Of a stretch of 64,000 nucleotides of DNA, positions 11,791 to 23,282 are shown in pieces. The notes beneath the pieces were generated by a model that saw only the letters and a program-made list of their open reading frames with translations, was not told the origin of the DNA and searched no databases. Numbering within the stretch: position 1 is the first letter of the stretch; the number at the start of each line of letters is the position of its first letter. Source of the stretch: Rhabdophis nuchalis. Its lineage: Eukaryota; Chordata; Lepidosauria; Squamata; Natricidae. Made by a program: the position numbers and the translations under genes. The stretch is from the NCBI GenBank assembly GCA_039707465.1, contig CM077647.1, positions 49,245,110-49,309,109 of the forward strand. The letters are read 5' to 3'.

Positions 11791-12800
11791 TATAAATAGA
11801 TATAAATGTGGATTTCATGATTTACAAAACTGTGGAATCAGATATTCCATCATTATTTTTCTCAACAATTGTAGAAATAAGTCTACGTAACTCAATGCTT
11901 TAATATGTAACTTTTCATCTATTCAATTTTAATATTGTGCGTCCATTTCCATAGAACTGTTGATCAGTTGTCATAAATACTTTAATAGATTTCTTTGTAA
12001 TTCCTAAGTAAACCAAATCGAATTCAATATCTCATTTAAGAATCAAATGCAAAGAGTCTTTCTGCTTGCTTGCTTGCTTGCTTGGTTTGTTTGCATTGGC
12101 AAAGGCACAGCTATACAATTATGATGTCTGTACAATATTGGGTTGTGGTGTTAGAAAGCTCAGACAGATCCATCAATAATTTAATATCATCTGATGTTGT
12201 TTGTCCTGAGTATTTGAAAGCAAGAAATATTCTGGAGAAAATGGGATTATAATTTCCCTAACAATAAAATGATTTGAGTACAGATAACATTATATTTTTC
12301 TCAGGTATTGTTACCGGAGGAAAGAATATCAATCTCAGCATACATTTCTGCATAAAAACAATCTGGAACAAATTAAAACATGGGGAAACTCAATTTATTT
12401 CTGAAAGAGATCAAGTATAAGCAAATTCAGAAAAGAAAAGAGATACTGCACTATTTCATTGATACATCCTGAACATCACTCCAAGTACCATGAGATAAGA
12501 TAAAACTCTATTTGTATCACATAATTCTTTTAAAAGTTACAAGAGTTCTTCACCATGGCTCTCTTCACCTTAACATAATGTAGTTGATAGATTTCTGAAA
12601 TGAACCATTTAATCGGATTTGTTTAAAAACATAATACCACAGTATATTAAAGCTCTTTATTAGTTTGTATGCCATACTATGAATATAAATTCAGAAATTA
12701 ATTTTTCTGTCTGGAGTTTTGTTCAAATAAAACAAATCCATTTATTATTTCTTTCCCATAAATCTTACTTTTTTACTTCCCTCTTTTTGCCAGTATATGA
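11791..12800. other. No recognisable gene
   Basis: A+T-rich. The only item is a short CTTG repeat at about 12064-12083. Confidence 0.55.
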
Positions 12801-13130
12801 AAATCTAGAGCTATTTATCTATTATTTATTTATTAAATTTATATACCCATCTATTTCACATATATGACTGAGTAACTCATAAAATTAAAACAATCACAAA
12901 ATATAACAAACAAAATACAGATAACAGTAAAACAATCCCCCTTCCTTAAAACTGATTTAAAATTGTAAGGCAAAAGGACATGTATTGTGGCAGAAAAGCC
13001 TCCTTCCGCATGCCATCAAATGGCCCTCCTTAACAGAAGGGACCTCTTACATGCCTCTTAGGCCATTCTGATGGGGCAGGGAGATGTAAGTAGGGAAAGC
13101 AGGCTTCTTATTCCAACATCCAAATAAATA
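12800..13130 (-). mobile_element. Old CR1/L3-like LINE 3' end
   Basis: TATTTATTTATTAAATTTATATACCC followed by A-rich spacer and a degenerate block at about 12990-13090 matches, in order, the 3' layout of the minus-strand CR1 copies here, but at much lower identity. Confidence 0.4.
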
Positions 13131-13433
13131 AAGTGGTGTTTCCACTTAAATTTACTCGAAATTTCCATGAGTGCTACTTTATAAGATGAATTTTAAGACT
13201 CCCGTATTGCCCAAATATTGAGTGGTATAATGGCCTGAGAATTTCAAGTTCACTTTTAGTCACAATAAACTCATCAGAAGTAATAGATTATATATAAGGG
13301 TCTCATAATGAGTCTAAACAATTTCATCATTCTATTCTCTATTCTATGACATTTTTCTTTTTCTTTAAAATGGCATCAGCATTTTTTTTTTATGAGTGCT
13401 GATGGAGAACAAATTTAGGCCAAGATGTGTAAT

Positions 13434-13592
13434 CAGTGGTGGGTTTCTGCAGGCTCGCACCTACTCGCGAGAGCCGGTTGGTGAAATTTAGAGAACCGGT
13501 GAGAGGGGGTTCCACCGGCGTACCTGGAAGTAAATCTGGCCCGCCGCTGCCAGTGACCCAACGGGAAGGAAAGGAAAGGAAGGAAGAAAGGA

Positions 13593-13652
<60 letters not shown>

Positions 13653-13828
13653 ATTTATCATCACAAATGAGTCCAAAATTTTGGTTGCTAAGCAAGAGCG
13701 TTGTTAAATGAGTTTCACCACATTTTAAAAGGTGGCCACTCCCACCCTGTCACATGACTGCCAAGCCACGCCCACAAAATAGGCCACACCTACAGAGTAG
13801 GTTCTAAAAAATTTGAAACCCACCACTG
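13434..13828. mobile_element. hAT-type MITE carrying a GAAA microsatellite
   Basis: The termini CAGTGGTGGG and CCCACCACTG are inverted repeats. The element is flanked by a perfect 8-bp duplication, TGTGTAAT, at 13426-13433 and 13829-13836, the target size of hAT transposases. The interior contains GAGAACCGGT and CACGCCCACAAAATAGGCCA, as in two related copies at 57.0 and 57.4 kb. No coding capacity remains. Confidence 0.85.
13562..13652. repeat. (GAAA)n / GGAA purine microsatellite
   Basis: Purine-only tract of GGAA units and then about 17 GAAA units inside the hAT MITE. It gives false poly-FLS and poly-KER frames. Confidence 0.95.
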
Positions 13829-13907
13829 TGTGTAATGAGCATACTTTTAATTTATTGCAGAAATTGTCAATAAATACCCAAATAAGTAAATTATAGAGAA
13901 CCAGTAT

Positions 13908-14118
13908 CATATAGTCATTACACTGGCATTAGGCTAGAAACCAGGAGAATATGAGTTCTAGTAGTGCCTAAGGTATAAAGCCAAATGGATCACATTGGGC
14001 TAATCCTTTCTCCCTAGGAAGTAGGCATTGACAAACCACTTCCAAAATTTTGCCAAGAAAAATTCAAGAGCTGGTTCAGGCAATCTCTAGGAGTCAAGAC
14101 TGGCTCAAACTCATCCCT
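13908..14118 (+). mobile_element. tRNA-derived SINE
   Basis: The segment starts near ATTACACTGGCATTAGGC (box-A-like), has a degenerate box B near GAGTTCTAGT, and then AGGCATTGACAAACCACTTCC and a TGCCAAGAAAA block ending in CAGGAGTCAAGACTGGCTC-like sequence. I recognise this arrangement from squamate SINEs. Confidence 0.45.
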
Positions 14119-15828
14119 TCAAAAAGTAATCTATATATAAATAGAAGATGAAGTTACATTCACGTGACACATAAAAGGAAAAATATTATGTTCTACATTT
14201 GCAGCACTGGTCAAAAACTAATGTTTACTTTCCACAAACTAAATCCTATAGGCCTTATAGGAAAGATACCATGATAACTAATTTTCAAAGTATTTGAATA
14301 GCAAAGTAGTTTACACTGCTTTGGGATGGAGATATTCAAATCAAAGCCAGCCATGATTTTTGTCCTAAACATAGGAAAGAGATTGGGTTTGAGAGAAAGG
14401 AATTGAGGGAACGGCAGGAGGAAGGGAGGGAGGAAGGGATCAAGATAGAGAAGGTTGCTTAATTAGTTTGATTTCAGTGTACCTAAATTAATTTTACCTT
14501 GTGTTTATTTGAATGCAGTCTTTAACTTTCTACTTACTGTCTTTATCGTTTCATTCCATGTTATTTTTAAAGTTTAAATTTTTTAGAAGTGTAATTTTCT
14601 CATTTATGTTATTGTAAACAACCCTCAACAAACAAATTCTATCTATTCTCTAAATAGTATTAATGAGAAAAAGATGAAAAGGTACAATTGATTTTGTCCT
14701 CTTGTTTTTGCCATAAATAATATCTAAATAATTGAAAACTCATTCACATTTCCAATCTAGTTCTTTTTCTTTCCACATAAACACCAACTTTTTAATGCCT
14801 TAAAATGAACTAATGGCTTGCTTGCTAATGCATTTCAAATTTGATCTTGCAGCAACCACTATTCTTACAATGGAATCTATATCTTCCTGCATGATGTTTA
14901 AATTTTAGATTAAATCTCAATGCCAGAAATTGTCCTAGGAGAACAGTAGGAGTGTGTATAATTGTAAAAGCCATTATTACTGAGGGGAAAAAACCCTGGC
15001 AGAGGAATAGAGTGCATTAAGCATCACTCTGGTCCAAGTTATTTTTCAAATGTCTTTGAAAGGAAGGATGTTGGATAATTGGGCATCCAGACAGCACAGC
15101 AAAGGTAAGTAATCAAGTGATTCATGCTACTACTTTCCTAATCTGTAGCATCTTAAAAATAGGGATTTTGAACTAATAGTACCAACAAATATAGTTCAGA
15201 TCTTTAAAAAAGGGGGAGATGCAAAAATTCATCACTAATGTTGATCCTTTCTTTTTCCATTCTTTGAATTTAAAAAAAGAAAAGAAGAATATAGTTATTT
15301 TTAAGGGTATTAAACCTCAACGCAGTGGCTGCTACAGTTTAGAAAATGTTATCAAGATAATTATTATTACAACAATTATGAAATTAAACTGAGCAAAGAA
15401 TGGGTCTAGACTCTAGTTGAAGATATCATCTGAGAGTCAGGAATGAATCTGCTTCTTCTACATCAAAACAGAAAATTACAAATCATCTTCGTTGTCTTTT
15501 TTTTTAAGCAACGCATAATAAAAGAATATCTTTGCCCCAATTTTAAAATAAATGTAGTTACATCAAGGCATATTGCATGTAGTGCAGCAGACTTTAGATA
15601 TAAAATTCTATGAGTCGTTTGGTGTATAAAAATGATGATTTTTCCCCCCAGCATGGGTAGCAATGTACTTTGCTCTTTTGAAATTTGACCCAAATTACAT
15701 CCCTCCAGGGGAACAATGCTTTTAAAACATCTTGCTACACAAATTGGTCAACGATTTCTTTTCCTTTTGTCCATTTCAAAATAGCCAACTGGATCCCCTT
15801 CCTGCTGCTCAGCAAGCCAAGCTATTTT
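14119..15828. other. No recognisable gene
   Basis: A+T-rich sequence with a short purine-rich patch (about 14397-14440). No frame with family features. Confidence 0.55.
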
Positions 15829-15942
15829 TGTTTCTCAACCATGGTGGCTTTAAGATGTATGGACTTCAACTCCCAGAATTCCTCAGCTAGCAAATTCTAG
15901 GAGTAAGTCCATCCTTCTTAAAGTCACCAAGATTGAGAAATA
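15829..15942. mobile_element. Fold-back MITE, copy 1 of the GTTTCTCAACC family
   Basis: The left arm GTTTCTCAACCATGG...CTTTAAGATG and right arm CTTAAAGTCACCAAGATTGAGAAA are inverted copies, with ACTTCAACTCCCAGAAT in the left half. It is the same palindrome as at 59.13 kb but more diverged. Confidence 0.6.
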
Positions 15943-16724
15943 TTATATTAAATCAGTTATCAATACAGCACCCCGAGTGGCTAGATTATTGTATATTTTA
16001 GTGTCATCGGCCAGATCAGAATTCAACTATTTAAAGCCAGTTAAAATATTTAACTTTTCCTTCACTCTTTGTTGGATGGCAGTTGCTACTTTGTCCTAAG
16101 AACACATCAAAATTAATTCAAGTGTTGTCTGCAAAACTTTAAACAATTGCTCATAAATTATCCAAAAGCATGCAAAGCTAGCAATTTCAATTATCATGTT
16201 CTCCAATGGCCACTATATTTTAAAAAAAAGATCTTGCACAGATTTTAAAGAACAAATTCAAAATATTTGGTTTTTTGCATCTCAAACCTCAAGGTGACAT
16301 GAAAAGGGTGTTAAAATGAGATAACGAGGTAAAGCAGAAATAATTAAACAAACATTTCTCTGATTTCCTTTAAATATTCCCTTCGAAGAAGCCAATCTAT
16401 TTCAACTGTAAATGAATAACAGACTGAAAAAGGTTCACCTTCAGCATGAGCATACTGAAAAGACTTGAATAAGAAACATAAACAGATCCTACATTTGTCT
16501 CATTGTGGTATAGGGCATAGACAGAGCAGAAATTTTGTTCTGAACAGAATAATATTCTATATAATAAAATAGAGTCTAAGAGATGAATTGGTCTGCTCTA
16601 ATTCAATGGCAAAAGTCTGAGAGGTCACACCCCTGTCCCACAAACATTAGTAATGGTTCAGCTTGGAAATACACAAAAGAATGACTGATGGAATTCATAT
16701 GTGCGAGATCTCACAATACTTTTG
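15943..16724. other. No recognisable gene
   Basis: A+T-rich sequence, nothing identified. Confidence 0.5.
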
Positions 16725-17003
16725 TCAGATGCCATTCTCTATGGTTCTTGGTATGACTTCTTGTAATGATTGAAACATTGCCTGCATGTCTTTCTGGATT
16801 GTATTCACTTTCTCCTGCTGAATCAAACTTTCTATTGACCTTTGGTTTGAGGGACTTGACATTGCTGATGATAGTTCAGATGGTGGTGCTAATGAGATTT
16901 CCTTCCCTAGTTTAGATAAATTTGAGTTCAACATTTTAAACTATATCAATATCTATATCTATATCTATATCTATATCTATATCTATATCTATATCTATAT
17001 CTA

Positions 17004-17096
<93 letters not shown>

Positions 17097-18490
17097 ATCA
17101 ATTTATATCAATATATATATCTCAATATATATGTGTGTGTGTTAGTTTTTATGAGCTGATCAATAATTGAAAACAATTATAACTACTCATTAATGTTCAA
17201 GCTTTAACTGTCAATTTATCACATAGTTCCATGGCGAACCATGGGTATCCAACTGACTAGTATATCAATAAATATGAAGCAAGTGCTAACCAATAATTCT
17301 AAATTCTCCCAAATCTTCCACGCCCTTTTCATCCCCCTTTTTAGTATTAACCAATAGCTCTCTCCCCCCCACTTTTCCCTTTAAGTCATCAACCAACTTC
17401 AGTTTTGTAACTTTAAATTCCACACAGTTGATGTCTGAATTAATCCAGTGGGTTTCTTCAGTGTTCTTCTTAATCCACTTATTCTTCTTATAGTAAATGG
17501 TATTTATAATCCACAAGGCCCACAAAAATCCCAATAGTTATAAATCACCCTCTCTAGCCATTCAAAAAACCATCCACTTAGCTTCAAAATAAATCCACAT
17601 TTCGCACTGCCCAGCATATTTGTAATCCACACAGATTCAGAGAGTCGCAAATTTTCTGTGTCTTCCAAATGTCAAATTTGCAGGTGTTAATTCCACAAGT
17701 CAATAACAAGTTCTGATCCAGGCAATCCTAGATATTTGCATTTCACAAGGCAATTCAAGGTCTTCTTCCTGGTGTCAAATTCCACCAATAGATGGTGCCC
17801 TCAATCTGTTTTTCCACTGCCATACAGCTTTTATTTCAAGAACTTTCAAAGTTTATTTTCAAAGTTTTCAATTCTTAGAAAAATGTCTTAAATGTGCTGT
17901 GAAAATCATGCAAAACGTTCACAAACAGCCAGCCCAGGGTCTTAGCCACTTAAAAGTCGATTTTTTAAAAGCACTCTCTTCCCATTCCTTCGGATCTGAC
18001 AGCAGCTCATGAACTTAGTTGGTGTCATTCTTGGGGAGTGATTAAAGACCGCCTCCTCCCATTTAGAATCTCATTTCAAAGAAAAAGTTAATTTCTGGGG
18101 CAAATTCCTCAAAAGAAGTGGGAAAGTTGGAAGTATCTCAGCCAGATCATTACGCTGTTATCCACTTATTTCCTTCGTTGCTCTTTCATTGGAGCTGTCA
18201 TAGCCTTAATCCGGCCAGTATAATGGCCATCTTTTTCCCTGCCGTTTTGAGGGGTTTTTCCAAGTCGAACAAGGAGTTTGTGATCAAGGACTCCTTGTGA
18301 TCAAGAGAATTTCACCTCTGTTTTCACCACCTCTCCAAGGTGGCTTGGATCCAATTAAATCCAATTGGACTTCCTGGCAGGTGGAATTTGGCAGCTTAGC
18401 ATGGAGCCCCGTGAAAGTACACTGTTCACCACAACATCCACTCTGCCCTTCCAGTCACATGCCATTCTCATCATTTAAAAGAACAACCTG
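16725..18490 (-). mobile_element. Probable L1-type 5' region with the start of ORF1 (minus strand)
   Basis: A minus-strand frame at 16934-16725 (69 residues) reads like an ORF1 N-terminus, with a polar, coiled-coil-like segment containing QKDMQAMFQSLQEV. About 1.4 kb upstream on that strand (to about 18490) is non-coding and more G+C-rich, as expected for a LINE 5' UTR. A microsatellite and a gap separate the parts. The assignment rests on composition and one short frame. A host pseudogene cannot be excluded. Confidence 0.3.
16945..17097. repeat. (ATCTAT)n and (ATCT)n microsatellite
   Basis: Hexamer ATCTAT units give way to about 25 ATCT tetramers, which are GATA repeats on the minus strand, then degenerate into ATATCAAT tracts up to about 17130. 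Confidence 0.95.
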
Positions 18491-18539
18491 ACATCAACTA
18501 GTCCACATTTTTAGATTTTAGAAATTTTTTTTAAGTCAA

Positions 18540-19180
18540 ATAATATTTAGATCCTACAAGATATGTGTTAAGATTGAAATGCCTTATAACTAGAGCATCC
18601 AAAATATTTACCAGACTAATTCTTGAACACAGCTTGTCTGCCTGGAATCCACACTGTATATTGGACATTAATAGAGTTGAGCGAGTCCAGGGGTATTTCA
18701 TGAGAACAGTACGCCACTCCTCTGCTCACAATAGAATTCCTTATGCCACCAGGTTTGAAATCTTGGCCTTGGACAATCTGGAACTACGCCACCTGCGTTC
18801 TGACCTAAGCATAGTACACAAAATTGTCTGCTAGAATGTCCTAACTGTCAATGACTACTTCACTTTCAACCACAATAATACAACGGAAAGCAATAGATAC
18901 AAACTCAATGTAAACTGCTCCAAACTCAACTGCAGAAAATACGACTTCAGCAACAGTGGTCAATGCCTGAAATGCTCTACTCAACTCCATTGTTACATCC
19001 TCAAACTTTCACAGCTTCAATCTTAAACGGTATATACCATGGACCATTCATGAGGTCCATAAAGGTGCACAAGCATGCCCATCGTCCATGTCCTACTGTC
19101 TTCATTTATTTGTATTCATTTCCTTTGTTCATGTCCACCTGTTATCTTGTACATGTCTGACAAATAAGTAAGTAAGTAAA
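18540..19180 (+). mobile_element. Non-LTR retrotransposon 3' end (reverse-transcriptase C-terminal tail)
   Basis: The frame at 18565-18834 contains LILEHSLSAWNPH, a VERVQGYFMRTVR block and LDNLELRHLRSDL, matching the order of the conserved C-terminal part of LINE ORF2 downstream of the RT palm (the AWNPH...IERVQ...LEYRRLRGDL pattern of CR1/L2/Rex-type elements). A stop follows, then degenerate sequence, and the copy ends in AAGTAAGTAAGTAAATAAGTAA at 19168-19187. It differs clearly from the abundant CR1 family on the minus strand. Confidence 0.65.
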
Positions 19181-19249
19181 TAAGTAATTGGCATTCTATT
19201 GGCAACTTGACTCAGGCTAAGACCTATCTGTTTTACATGAAGCTAATAT

Positions 19250-19320
19250 TTACAACAACAACAACAACAACAATAATAATCTTTATTGTCATTGTAAAAA
19301 TTACAATGAAATTGGTTACT
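19250..19320 (+). repeat. (AAC)n/(AAT)n tract with a short dispersed repeat
   Basis: ACAACAACAAC and AATAATAAT lead into ATCTTTATTGTCATTGTA...TTACAATGAAATT. The same module occurs at about 39098-39155, so it is a small dispersed repeat or retroelement tail. Confidence 0.6.
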
Positions 19321-19770
19321 ATTTTATACTATAAAATGTTACGTGATTTGTAGCTCTTTTTGACTGATTGATGGTTATATTGTTATGTTGTTTTTATTTA
19401 TTTACATTATTTCTAACAGTTTTTATTGTTGTAAAGGGCAGTATCAACAGAAAAATAAAAAGTAAGTGCATTGATGGAAAACAGTCATTTCTTTTCAAGA
19501 ATGGATAAACATTTAGGGTCATGATTAGACAGTGTCATGGCCCCATCAGAACCCAGTACAGAGGAAGAGGAGTTGGAAGTGGTACCATCAGAAGGGAAGG
19601 CACACCAGGAGCTGAGGAAGATACTGTCCTAAGACCCTACCCTCAGGCACTAGGGAAGGTGGTCAACCAGACGGAAAGCTGCCTGCCTGCACAGATAGGG
19701 AAGGATCAGCTGCTGACTGGCTGTGGTGTTGATAGGTAGACAATCTCCTCTGATGAAGAACAGCTGTCTA

Positions 19771-20590
19771 TATTTTTTAAGATTTCAGAATGTTCCTGAG
19801 GAGACTGGTGAAGACTTAACTGATTTAATGTGCACAATTTTAGCAGATTATTTACACAAACCTAAGGACGAGATTAGGGGGGACATTGATTTGATATATA
19901 GAATAAACTCAGCATATGCCAGGATAAATGAAGTACCCAGAGAGATACATATTAAATTTGTTAGAAGGTCGACAAGGGAAAGGATCTTGAGGGTGCAGAG
20001 AGACAGTCCTTTAGTTTATCAACAGAAGGAGATCGCTATCTTGAAGCAGGTCCCGAAGAAGATTAGAGAGATAAGACGGAAGTATTCCTTCTTATCTAAA
20101 AGATTATTTAAACAGGGGGTCTGGGTTAATTGGGTGATGCCAGAGGGAATGTTGGTATTCTGAGAGGGAGGAAGAGTAAGAATTAAAACAATTGCAGAGG
20201 CGGAAGCCTTTCTTAAAAAACATTCCTCAATCCTGGAGGATGAAAATGGAGGAGCAGAAGGTGCCGCGGCCCCGCCCACTGGGGGCAGGGAGAAGAAGAT
20301 ACAATTGCCAAAAGACTTAGATCTCAAAAGTGACTTTATTTTAGTACAGCTTAACTTTTGTTTGGATGTTTATACATGATTGCTAGCATAGATTTTACAA
20401 TGATATGTATGCATTTTTTTCGACTTTATAGTATAACTGAAATTATGTATTAGCTATATTTTGTTATGAAGCCTCGGAAGGAGTCGACGACTTCGGTGTG
20501 AAAATTCTCACAACATCTTTTTACACCTTACCCTTTACCCTATTTGTAAAAAATTTATAACTCAATAAAACTTTTTCAAAAAAAAAAAAA
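19771..20590 (+). mobile_element. HAL1-like (ORF1-only) L1 insertion with poly(A) and perfect 14-bp target duplication
   Basis: The target duplication AGAACAGCTGTCTA is exact at 19757-19770 and 20591-20604, and the copy ends in about 14 A residues. The body encodes L1 ORF1: the frame reads in from the insertion edge and stops at 20161-20163. It contains YFLRFQNVPEE, the start of the RRM domain, and EIRRKYSFLSKRLFKQ with a PEGM block, the C-terminal nucleic-acid-binding domain. About 420 bp of 3' sequence follows directly with no ORF2, then AATAAAAC and the A tail. An L1 with ORF1 and a 3' end but no ORF2 is the layout called HAL1. An internal deletion of a normal L1 is the alternative. Confidence 0.75.
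19773..20163 (+). pseudogene. L1 ORF1 protein, N-terminally truncated
   Basis: About 130 residues of an RNA-binding ORF1p are open: the RRM-like domain from LRFQNVPEETGEDL to VPREIHIKFVRR, then the C-terminal domain from RERILRVQRD to WVNWVMPEGMLVF. The coiled coil and start codon are missing because the copy is cut at its 5' end. In an intact L1 this protein coats the element RNA as a trimer. Here it has no promoter of its own and is inside an LTR. Confidence 0.75.
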
Positions 20591-21209
20591 AGAACAGCTG
20601 TCTAGTCCACTTGATCCAAGAGCAAGGAGAGTAGACATAGGCAAGTCCAAGGAAGAACTGTGAGGCTACTCAGGAGGAAGTCATCCCACCTCTCCTCAAA
20701 AGGAACACCTGAAGGGGAGCAACTTAAGGAAAAGCCGTGGGGAGTGAACCTTTGCCAGGAACAATAGTTTGTTTTGGCTTACATCCCCCAGCTTTGACTC
20801 ATACCTATTGCCGTTTGCCTTGCCTCATTTGGAAGATTGCTCTTCACTTTTTGTTTTGGACATATCCCTTCTTTTGTGGCCCACATTTGGACTTTGCTTC
20901 ACTATGCTTTGGGAACTGCTTCTTGCCTGGGACTTGCTTCTTGTCCTGAGGATCGCCCTTGTCTTGTGTCTTGACTCTGCCTTGTGGCTTGGACTTGGAA
21001 CCCTGGACCTTGCCCTGTGAGTATCCTCCTACTCTGTGGGCTTTCTTTGTATTACTGAGGCTATGTTTGGGACTGTGGGAAGCTGCCTTCAGGGTAGCTT
21101 GGAGGTGGAGCCTTGCCAGTCGTTGGAGGACCATTGGCTGGAAGTTTTGTTAAGAGAAATAAAGAATGCTCCAGAGGCCCGCCTTGAACACCTGGGTCAT
21201 AACAGACAG

Positions 21210-22149
21210 TTTCAAAATAGGAAAAACTCAAAGACAAACTCTTGACAAGACTGGAAACCACAATTTGATTTCCGGGGAGATGCCAACTAAAATAAACACC
21301 TAGGGAGAGATCTCTGAAGGATTTTCCACTGGGGTGTAGTTCTCCAGACTTTAACTGAAGGGACTGACTTCCTTCAGGTGTTATGACTCAGATGGGCAGG
21401 GTGGGTCAAAGAACTTACCCTTGGAACCCTCCAATACAGCTGTAAGCTGGCAAACAGCTTCTAGAATTTGTCACCAAAGCTATCTGCATTTTGAAAGCTG
21501 GAGGGGGTGGGTTGAAATCTGTGCAGGGTTGAAGAAACCTCCATTTTAAAATTCATCTTTCAAACGTACAGTAAGTTGTGCCATTCTCTTCTTAATCACC
21601 TTCAAAGACTATGATTCTTTTTAAAAGTCAAGTTAAAAAGGGACTCTCTTTAGCTAGCTTGTTATACCTTTTTGAAGACTCATGCCATTTTAGGGATTTC
21701 TTTTTGTCTTAAATAACAAGGAAGAAGGTTGCTAAGGCACGCTAAATAAGGAAGTGGGACAAAAAAAAGCTGATGGAAACATATAAAGACTGAAGGTTGT
21801 GATTTTAGTTTATTATTGTAGTAACTTGTAGCTTGATCTACTTTGCTGTGGGTGGTTAAAATTTTCTGATCCTGATTAGAAGTGGAAGCCAAAATGATGG
21901 AATAGACTATTAGAGATATATTTGAAAGGTCTCCAAATAACACACACACCCCAATTTGTTGACCAGCTGTGCTCCAAGGATGATACAAAATCATCTCAAA
22001 TAACTGAATTGCAAACAAGTGGAAAATGTTACCAAACTACCAAGGCAACTTCACAAGTAGCTGAAACTTCACAAGTAGCTGAAAATGCAGCAGAGTTCAT
22101 TGCGGTTTTGGAAGAGCCTGATATTAACTTTCATTATTCAGAATGATTT
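21210..22149. other. No recognisable gene
   Basis: Unassigned sequence. A short tandem of CACAAGTAGCTGAAA units lies at about 22051-22082. The frame 21680-22018 (-) shows no family features. Confidence 0.5.
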
Positions 22150-22330
22150 TGTCATTATAAAAATGGCTAGTTATATATTAATGTGTAAAAGCAAAAAATT
22201 GAAGATGGCTTTTACTTTGTACTGTGTGCTAAGAAGAGTTGGAAGTCAATGCCCTTTTTTCTTTCTCCCCCTCCCTTGTATCTCTCCCCTTTTTCCTGCT
22301 CCTTTTCCTTTCCTTAATTTCTAGAGTCAT
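22150..22330 (+). mobile_element. L1-type 3' UTR fragment
   Basis: GAGTTGGAAGTCAATGCCC followed by a pyrimidine-rich tract (CTTTCTCCCCCTCCC) matches the end of the L1 copy at 34.13-34.51 kb (GAGTCGGAAGTCAATACTTC and a similar pyrimidine run). The 5' limit is unclear. Confidence 0.45.
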
Positions 22331-22936
22331 ATGCTTCTAACCCTTGCTCTGGGAGTCCTCTGAGTACTTAAGGTTTGATTGTCTCAGTTTTCTGAAGGAT
22401 GTTGGTTCTTGCTTATAGTCCTCTTCTATTTTATGTATCAATTAAAAATTTCACCACATGGTGAGTCTTACATTAAAATGAAATCATAAAATCTATATAA
22501 ATAAAAATGTAAAATAGTTTGTACGAATCCACTAATCTCAAAAACTACTGGGCCGATTTACACGAAACTTTCAGACAACGTAGACAAGGACTTCCGATAA
22601 TGGAATAGCTAATCATTTTGTGCCTAACACGCATGTGTTGTGTACAAATTACACACACAAAAAAGTACCCACTGAAATTGTGTGTTAACATGCCTGTAGC
22701 CACGCCCATCAAACTGCTTTTCAACTGTCAGTGTTGGAAAAGGCCTCATATGGCGGCCTCTTGGGGCCAAAAAGGCACAGAGGATAGCAAACTCCCAGGT
22801 GGCCAATAGAGAGGCGGGGGGGGGGGGGGAATTCTGCTCAGGACTGTTCTCTGAGGTAAAAAAAAAAGGAGGCAGGCAGCTGCTTTAAACTGTTTAATAC
22901 GAACTGAATCAAACTGTAACAAAGAATCACCCATCT

Positions 22937-23237
22937 GACAGCAAATACAGTTTAATAAAAGAGGGACTAGGGAAGACATGATAGCAGCCTTCCAATATCT
23001 CAGGGGTTGCCACAAAAAAGAGGGAGTCAAGCTATTCACCAAGGCACCTGAGGGCAGAACAAGAAGCAATGGGTGGAAACTAATCAAGGAGAGAAGCAAC
23101 CTAGAACTGAGGGCAAATTTCCTGGCAGTGAGAACTATTAACCAGTGGAACATCTTGCCACCAGAAGTTATGGATGCCCCAACACTGAAGAGAGAAGAGA
23201 CTGGAAAAGGTCCCTTCCAACTCTGCTATTGTATTAT
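22937..23237 (+). mobile_element. CR1-type 3' end, plus strand, first of two adjacent copies
   Basis: Starts AATACAGTTTAATAAAAGAG and runs through CAATATCTCAGGGGTTGCC and AACCAGTGGAACATCTTGCC to CTCTGCTATTGTATTATTG. The closing GTCCCTTCCAACTCTGCTATTGTATT is the usual 3' end of a reptile CR1 subfamily with a (TATTG)n tail. This copy lacks part of the terminal block. Confidence 0.65.
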
Positions 23238-23282
23238 TGTATTACAGTAGGTAGGTAGATAGGGGAATAGAGAGACAGGGAG

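Larger units (their letters stand above)
19533..21204 (+). mobile_element. Solo LTR of an LTR retroelement, interrupted by an ORF1-only L1
   Basis: The unit starts TGTCATGG and ends GTCATAACA (TGT...ACA). It is flanked by a 5-bp duplication GACAG at 19528-19532 and 21205-21209. An AATAAAG polyadenylation-like signal lies near 21160. Without the 19771-20590 insertion the LTR is about 840 bp. No gag, pol or env sequence is attached, so recombination between two LTRs has probably removed the interior. Frames inside it (for example 20737-20949) are incidental. Confidence 0.65.

Noticed and set aside
20737..21134. Leu-rich frames at 20.7-21.1 kb
   Set aside because: They lie in the solo LTR, in several frames and both strands, without a family match.
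22746..23153. 135-residue minus-strand frame with hydrophobic leader
   Set aside because: It lies antisense over a CR1 tail, and a similar antisense frame occurs over the neighbouring copy (23242-23439).
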